Program-made: the position numbers and the translations under genes
The notes under the pieces: model-generated
The model's database searches: none
Seen by the model: the letters and a program-made list of their open reading frames with translations, nothing else
What the model was told of the DNA's origin: nothing
Shown: one piece after another, positions 59,340 through 64,000 of the stretch
How the letters are laid out: each line of letters begins with the position of its first letter
Numbering within the stretch: position 1 is the first letter of the stretch
Source of the DNA: Acanthaster planci
Taxonomy: Eukaryota > Echinodermata > Asteroidea > Valvatida > Acanthasteridae
Length of the DNA stretch: 64,000 nucleotides
Direction of reading: 5' to 3'
Assembly (NCBI RefSeq): GCF_001949145.1
Contig: NW_019091415.1
Coordinates: 299,040-363,039, forward strand

Positions 59340-59836
59340 GCCGCCAAAGTTTTCGTTAGCTCATTAGCGCCAAATTAGAGCGCTGAGTGACCAGTGGAAA
59401 AGGCATGGTGACCATCCGCAGCGCAACAGATTTACGACTGCGATAACACGGCTTCATCCACAGGCTGCTTGCCGCTCCTCGTGCAACACCGGAGTAAAAA
59501 GGTCATGCATGTTACTGACTTGAGCAAACAAAAAAGGCCACATTGCATGCGCAGTAAAACCCTCGCTGCCAACGTGTGTGCAACATTGTCCATTCAATGT
59601 TGCAGACAATTCTGGAACTAGCAGTGTTTTCACCAATTTTTTGACAATTCCCGGGTAAGTTATGGTAGAATGACTGAAACTGGTAGTTGTTGTTTACATT
59701 GAAAATACTGTATGAGCTTTTTAATATTTTGAAGCCTTTCCGGATCGTTCCGACTGCTAGAAATTCAGTTGTTTGAAGGTAAAGAATGGATCAACGCCAT
59801 GATTTACTTCACGTGTGGGAGCGATGAAGAGCGTTC
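59340..59836 (+). promoter_or_regulatory. Candidate promoter / 5' UTR exon for the RAG1-N-like gene
   Basis: A locally GC- and CpG-richer stretch in an AT-rich intron, with an NRF1-like TGCATGCGCAG at 59544-59554, and two consensus donors downstream: CCGG|GTAAGT (59655) and GTTC|GTAAGT (59837). The next strong plus-strand acceptor is at 61128, 44 bases before the ATG of the RAG1-N-like ORF. That would make a non-coding first exon and a 1.3-1.5-kb 5' intron. Inferred from signals only. Confidence 0.35.
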
Positions 59837-60335
59837 GTAAGTTTTCCTCTCAAAAGTTTGTTTGTGTTCCTGATGTTTCGAATTTCTAAAAGTCCCCAAT
59901 CACATTTTAGAGTGTTCAATGTGTAAGTATGAGGGGGGTTGTAGATTTGGTCTCTTTTTCTCAGCTAATGCCTGATAAAAATGCCCCAAACCGATCCCTG
60001 GTCTTTCCACTTAGGCATGTCTTCCATTTTGTTCATACTCATACGCAATCGTACTGATTTTTACATGCCTTATTTTATATCACTTTTTCGTCAATTGTCC
60101 TTCCGATTGTTTCTGTGTACCGTATGCATTGAGTTCCATTCATATCAAGACATATCTATGATAAATCAGATTTTAAGTTCTGGGTAAGGTTTTTTCCCAA
60201 AAGAAAATGCATGAAGAAGTTTGACCAATTTTAAATGTTTAATTTACATAATAAAATATAAAATATATATTGATCATAAAACATGTAAATAACTTATTAA
60301 TACATGTTACGCAGATGTGGCCCTCCGTAGTGAGC

Positions 60336-60838
60336 ATGGAGGAAGGACACCATGGAGGAAGCTAAATGGGCTAAATCTATCATTCCTCAACACATGCTCC
60401 GCACTTGTGTCTGATTTTATTTTGAAATGCAATCTGGATATTGTCAGTTATTTATCGGTAATTTTGTTTGAAATTGATTATGATTAAGTATGAAACGGTG
60501 ACCTTTTTATACTGTTTCTTTCTAAATAAGTCAAGTGACTGAAATCATGGAGGAAGTCCTTCCTCCATGTCATTGCTGAAAAGCGTACATGTACAGGTCT
60601 GTATTTCATCAACATTAAAAGAAAGCATTGGTCACTGGCATGCCTGACCAATTCTTCCTTTTGATGTTCTTAGTCCCATAACTCCCCAGAGAAAGGTTGT
60701 ACATGTATTCACATGAACTTTTCAGCAAACACATAAATGTTTATGCGAAAAAACTTTCTTGAAAAAGTGTTGGGAAAATTTGACAAATGGCACACAGTAC
60801 ATGGAAGCTATTAATCTCATGTGTCCTTCCTCCATGTT
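60336..60838. repeat. Inverted and palindromic CATGGAGGAAG repeats
   Basis: CATGGAGGAAGGACAC at about 60338 is followed at once by CATGGAGGAAG (60351). A palindrome CATGGAGGAAG-TC-CTTCCTCCATG lies at 60547-60570, and the inverse GTGTCCTTCCTCCATG at about 60821-60836. Four or five occurrences of an 11-16-bp word in 0.5 kb. Confidence 0.75.
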
Positions 60839-61128
60839 AAACTTAATTACGTTATATACGTACATTTGAACATAATCACCTCTCCTTTTTTTTCTTCATA
60901 ATCATGAAGGAAAGAAATGGGCTTAAAGAATAGTGATGGAAAAAGTAAATTCAAGATTTAAGAGTACAACTTATTTGAAATTATAAAACATAAAATTAAA
61001 CTTACTTTGTAACATACATTTACTTATTATGTACATGTACACATGTATGTTACTTGAATTTCTTTTGGCTATTGTTTGCACGGCTAAAAGCAGACACAGT
61101 TTGATTTACTTTTTTCTTTTTTTTTCAG

Positions 61129-61586
61129 ATCAATCAGTCGATTGACTGTTTCATGACGAGGTCCACTTCAAAATGACTCGACGTCGAGATTGCTTTCAAC
61201 CAGTTTGCCGGCTCTGTGGTGTGGAAAAAGCCATTCGGGCTGATTGTCAGCCCTTGAGAAAGGAGCAAGTGGGAAAGATAATTTTGGCTGCTTTGGGTGT
61301 AGATGTTGCTACTGATGGAGAAGATGTTTTTCCTCCATTTGTCTGTAAATTGTGCCATCTGAAGTTGAGAAAATGGTGGTTGAAGCATCAAAAGATGGTG
61401 GATTGCTCCCTCAATACTGACGTAGTGTCATTCAGCAAGGGGAGTCATGATAAGTTCACTCCTTCCCACTCCAACCTGATGGAAGAGAGGTTTGTTTCTT
61501 GGAAAGAGATGGCAGAGTGGTTAAATCTGCTTGCATGGCGAGGGGTGAATCTACTTCAGATCATGAGGATGATATCACTGCCATAG
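61129..61586 (+). CDS. RAG1 N-terminal-like (N-RAG) or ZAD-like zinc-binding protein, N-terminal exon
   Basis: ORF from ATG 61173, 44 bases after a strong acceptor (T-rich tract then CAG at 61128). Residues 12-72 hold two Cys pairs, CRLCG (12-16) and CKLC (58-61). Between them is KIILAALGVDVATDGEDVFP; basic LRKWWLKH follows. In vertebrate RAG1 the N-terminal region has a CRICG...(V/I)DV.AD.D..HP..(F/V)C..C pattern of similar length, and mollusc N-RAG-TP transposons carry the same domain. The insect ZAD zinc finger has a comparable layout, so the two cannot be separated by eye. After residue 80 the frame loses obvious character. Another frame (61460-61580) is rich in S/D/E (ESTSDHEDDITAIDF), so a frameshift or splice near 61450 is possible. 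It lies in a DNAH2 intron, antisense to DNAH2. Confidence 0.6.
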
Positions 61587-61589
61587 ATT

Positions 61590-62518
61590 TTAACCTGCAG
61601 AATTGTATTTCTTGTTACACAGGTGCTTAGTGCTTTTGATTGAACAATGCACAGTTTTAGCTGTCTGTTCACTTCATGAATCAAGTTGGCCATATTTGGA
61701 GAGAGAAGTTAAAAACAGGATTGTGTGCAACGGACATACTGTTTGGACTTGCAAAAGTCCCCCCCAAACTGAAAATTTTGTGTATTTAAATTTAATGCCG
61801 ATAATTACAAATGCATGACAGAATATGTACTCTGTAAGCCTGAAAGGAGGGGTTGCAGATTCTACCCCTTGCACAGTTTTTCGAAACATCACTGCATGAT
61901 TTTTCACGCCGAGTCTCTCAGAGTTTGTAGGCAAACTTGTAGAAAAAAAATCATTTTGGCTCTTTTGTGAAAAATGAGACCTACCATTCTAAAGCAACTT
62001 TTGTCAGTCCACAATTTACTTTTCTCGTACTTGTGCTCTGAGATAGCCAGCTGGCAGTCATGTGGCCCCTAACTTAAAATGACCATAATACCAAATTACT
62101 GAATTGCACTGAAACGTTACTTTTATATTGATTGTGATTATTCTTGCACTTCAAGTTTCTAAAAATTGGGCATGTGATGGGTAAGTTATAGTGGGGGGTG
62201 GAGTCTCCCTTCCCCAAAGCCATGAATGCCCCCTTACAAAAGGGGATCTTTTCTGGTTAAAACAGGGCAGTTGTTCATTTTTTAATGCCAAAAAAATACA
62301 TCATGGGCACTACAAATTAGCACCAAGGTCATTCTGTGGCTATGTGTCAGTGTCCTACTGTGTAGTAAGGACTGGATAAAGACAATTAATGCATCTAACT
62401 AGTTTTTAAACGTTTTTCAAGTTCAGTCATTATGCCTTAGCAATCAACACTGTGTTCCACTTCTTGGTAAATGGGCCTTTAATAAAGTATGCCTTTTCCC
62501 ATTCTTCTTGGTTCTATC
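61590..62518. other. Between the two exons of the RAG1-N/transposase gene; catalytic part not found
   Basis: No frame resembles a DDE catalytic domain; short ORFs only. If the flanking pieces belong to one transposase, its centre is deleted or lies outside. Confidence 0.5.
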
Positions 62519-62520
62519 AG

Positions 62521-62833
62521 TGCACTCCTTCGTCGAGTTTGGGAAGCTGTTGCTGGATACTCCTGGAGGAGATTTCCTGCTCTCTGAGAAGCTGAACCAG
62601 GACCTGCTTGAAGAATACTTCAGCAAGCAACGGGGGCAGGCGGGGCTAGCAACAACTCCAATATTGAGCAGTTCAGGCACAATATGATGTCATTGTATGT
62701 GGAATCAGACTGTGTCAAGGCATCAAGGAAGGGGAATTGCAGGCTGGACAACAGGGAGCGAAAAGAGGTTGTCATAGACTCAACCCCTCTCCCGAGAAAG
62801 AAAGTAATCTTAAATTTCCCTCAGGTGTCCTAA
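62521..62833 (+). pseudogene. Transposase C-terminal exon (THAP9/P-element-like tail), frameshifted
   Basis: Follows a textbook acceptor (TTTTCCCATTCTTCTTGGTTCTATCAG, 62494-62520 region). First frame: HSFVEFGKLLLDTPGGDFLL then SEKLNQDLLEEYFSKQRG, stop at 62685. One base over, the frame continues SNIEQFRHNMMSLYVESDCV, KASRKGNCRLDN, stop TAA at 62831. The 'SEK.NQD.LEEYF..QR..GG...N.....F..N' pattern is the conserved C-terminal block of P-element/THAP9-like and N-RAG-TP-type transposases. The shift lies in the G-rich 62632-62645 (GGGGG and GGGG runs), so it may be a sequencing error or a true lesion. Same strand as the RAG1-N-like exon 0.9 kb upstream; probably the same gene. Confidence 0.6.
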
Positions 62834-63020
62834 TAATCTGATATGAAAATCTTCATAATTTCTACACCCATTTTGCCATCGCAAATATGTCATTGCTACT
62901 GATGTAACTTTCAATGTGTGGTAATATACGAGGTGAACCAGATGTCACTCAAAGTGGTGTGCAAATCAGTATGGGGTTAATTCATAAAGTTTTACTTTTT
63001 GTCAGAATGGTTCTACTTAC

Positions 63021-63708
63021 AAATTTCATGCTACAGATCAACAAATAAACCCCATCAGATCCATTTCTGTTTTGCACATTAATCCACTCATTTGTGTACT
63101 CAAGGAAAGTCTTTGCCATAGTGGAACATGACACTTTCCAACTCTTCAGAAACTTACAATAAATTTGTGACACTTCATTTTTTTCCTTTTGGAACTTGCA
63201 ATGAAGAGAATATGGTATGTAGCAAGCCACATATCTTAGCATTTGTTCTGCTTCCTTGCTGATGGGTTTACATGAAGTTGTAGCTTCCTCTGGATTGTTG
63301 TCTAGAAGGTCTGCTTTATTTCTGTCTATCAATATGAAATTAAGCACAGCCTGCAGAAGATACTGGTATACAATTTCTGTATGCTGCCCATTACCTGTCA
63401 GTTCTAAAGATTGCAAAAACAGTGTCCACTTGTCAATACTTTCAAGACGGTATTTGTGAAAGGACCTCCAAATGCACTCATACCCTTCCGGTTTTAAGTA
63501 TTTACCATCACTCATAATACTGAGGCAGAAATCTTTGAAAATGAGAGTTTCCAAGACATAGTTCAATGAAAGATTAAGACTCATCATGCTAATTGCTATC
63601 GGGTAGTTGGATGAAAAGATTGCATTTTTCCTCTGAGAGCCGTCTCCACATAGTCGGTTGCTTTCTTGCATGCATTTTCTTTCATGAAGGTTGACTTGGG
63701 ACGTTCAA
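63021..63708 (-). CDS. Coding exon of unrecognised protein, convergent with the transposase
   Basis: 688-bp minus-strand exon bounded by a T-rich acceptor (TTTTTTTTTTACAG, 63709-63722) and a consensus donor TTT|GTAAGT (63015-63020). The first 27 codons (ERPKSTFMKENACKKATDYV, ETALRGK) are in one frame and the rest (NAIFSSNYPIAISMMSLNLS onwards) in the next, the switch falling in an A5 run near 63630. Characteristic blocks: LRYVACYIPYSLHCKFQK, CKFLKSWKVS, FLEYTNEWINVQNRNGSDG. I believe similar 'LRYVAGYIP' proteins exist in cnidarians and other invertebrates but know no function or name. Hydrophobic-helical, no Cys/His cluster. Nested in the DNAH2 intron on the same strand. Confidence 0.55.
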
Positions 63709-63722
63709 CTGTAAAAAAAAAA

Positions 63723-64000
63723 TGCATAAGAACATAAGAAGTACATAAGAACCTGGTATATTATGCAAAAGTGTTTGTCAGCTATCTGTGCTTTCATTTG
63801 GACTTGCAGTTTTGATTGTAACTAGTGGTTGGCTGTTAAAGAAACATTTCAGAAATCATCTATGGACATTTGACCAATCATGCATGTACAAAGCATTGCA
63901 GTTTTATTCTTATATTTAATGTATCATTGTAACAATGCCGATTTAAACTGTAAAATATTAAATGTACAAAGTTATTTTTCAGCTGTTTAAAAAAAAGAAA
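63723..64000. other. Upstream intron sequence, nothing recognised
   Basis: Begins with CATAAGAACATAAGAAGTACATAAGAACC, a short direct repeat; no exon visible before the window ends. Confidence 0.5.

Noticed and set aside
62982-63671. Minus-strand protein as a RAG2 homologue (because it is convergent with a RAG1-N-like gene)
   Set aside because: No Kelch repeats or PHD finger; helical, different motifs.

Overview
This is eukaryotic, metazoan genomic DNA. Short minus-strand coding blocks are bounded by AG acceptors and GT donors, they are separated by introns of 0.1 to 8 kb, and the introns are full of transposable-element remains. The host gene is an axonemal dynein heavy chain that I identify as DNAH2 (inner-arm dynein). 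The mixture of DIRS, Ngaro/PAT-like, Penelope, CR1/L2-like, piggyBac-like, pogo-like and hAT-like elements, plus frequent ACATGTACATGT words, suggests a marine invertebrate (echinoderm, hemichordate, cephalochordate, or possibly a lophotrochozoan or cnidarian). The species cannot be resolved from the sequence alone.

DNAH2: twenty consecutive exons run from right to left (58750 down to 6754). Their phases chain without a break into 3,300 nt, or exactly 1,100 codons. They run from the AAA1 Walker B motif through AAA2, AAA3 and AAA4 towards the stalk. The 5' part of the gene (tail, AAA1 Walker A) lies beyond 64000 and the 3' part (stalk, microtubule-binding domain, AAA5-6) lies beyond position 1.

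Layout, left to right. 1.2-6.6 kb: DIRS-type retrotransposon on the minus strand with inverted terminal repeats, internal complementary region, RT/RNase H and tyrosine recombinase, decayed and interrupted. 6.75-6.89 kb: last exon in the window. 7.6-9.8 kb: a second type of tyrosine-recombinase retroelement (plus strand). 10.2-11.7 kb: hAT-like inverted-repeat element. 11.9-12.7 kb: two exons. 13.9-14.5 kb: piggyBac-like MITE. 14.85-21.4 kb: second DIRS element with a 3.3-kb inverted-repeat insertion. 21.5-25.2 kb: five exons, with a 904-bp piggyBac-like element. 27.1-28.3 kb: pogo/Tigger-like element. 28.5-29.25 kb: CRE-palindrome repeats. 30.2-31.6 kb: three exons. 32.2-34.7 kb: another tyrosine-recombinase retroelement. 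34.9-36.0 kb: Penelope RT remnant (minus). 36.4-43.9 kb: four exons. 44.2-50.4 kb: tRNA-like sequence, CRE-palindrome tandem repeats, Penelope GIY-YIG domain, two LINE ends, and a 16-bp minisatellite carrying eight octamer motifs. 50.4-51.3 kb: minisatellite with a 519-bp assembly gap. 52-58.75 kb: five exons and a possible SGNH-hydrolase fragment. 59.3-63.7 kb: the most unusual part. A plus-strand gene or element has a RAG1-N-terminal-like (or ZAD-like) CxxC...CxxC domain and, 0.9 kb downstream, a transposase C-terminal exon. It faces a minus-strand coding exon of an unrecognised family.

DNAH2 is the only locus here that looks intact and host-functional. Nearly everything else is mobile DNA in its introns, mostly broken. 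The 59-64 kb block is the best candidate for something not yet described: a RAG1-N-type domain joined to a transposase tail, convergent with a second spliced gene.
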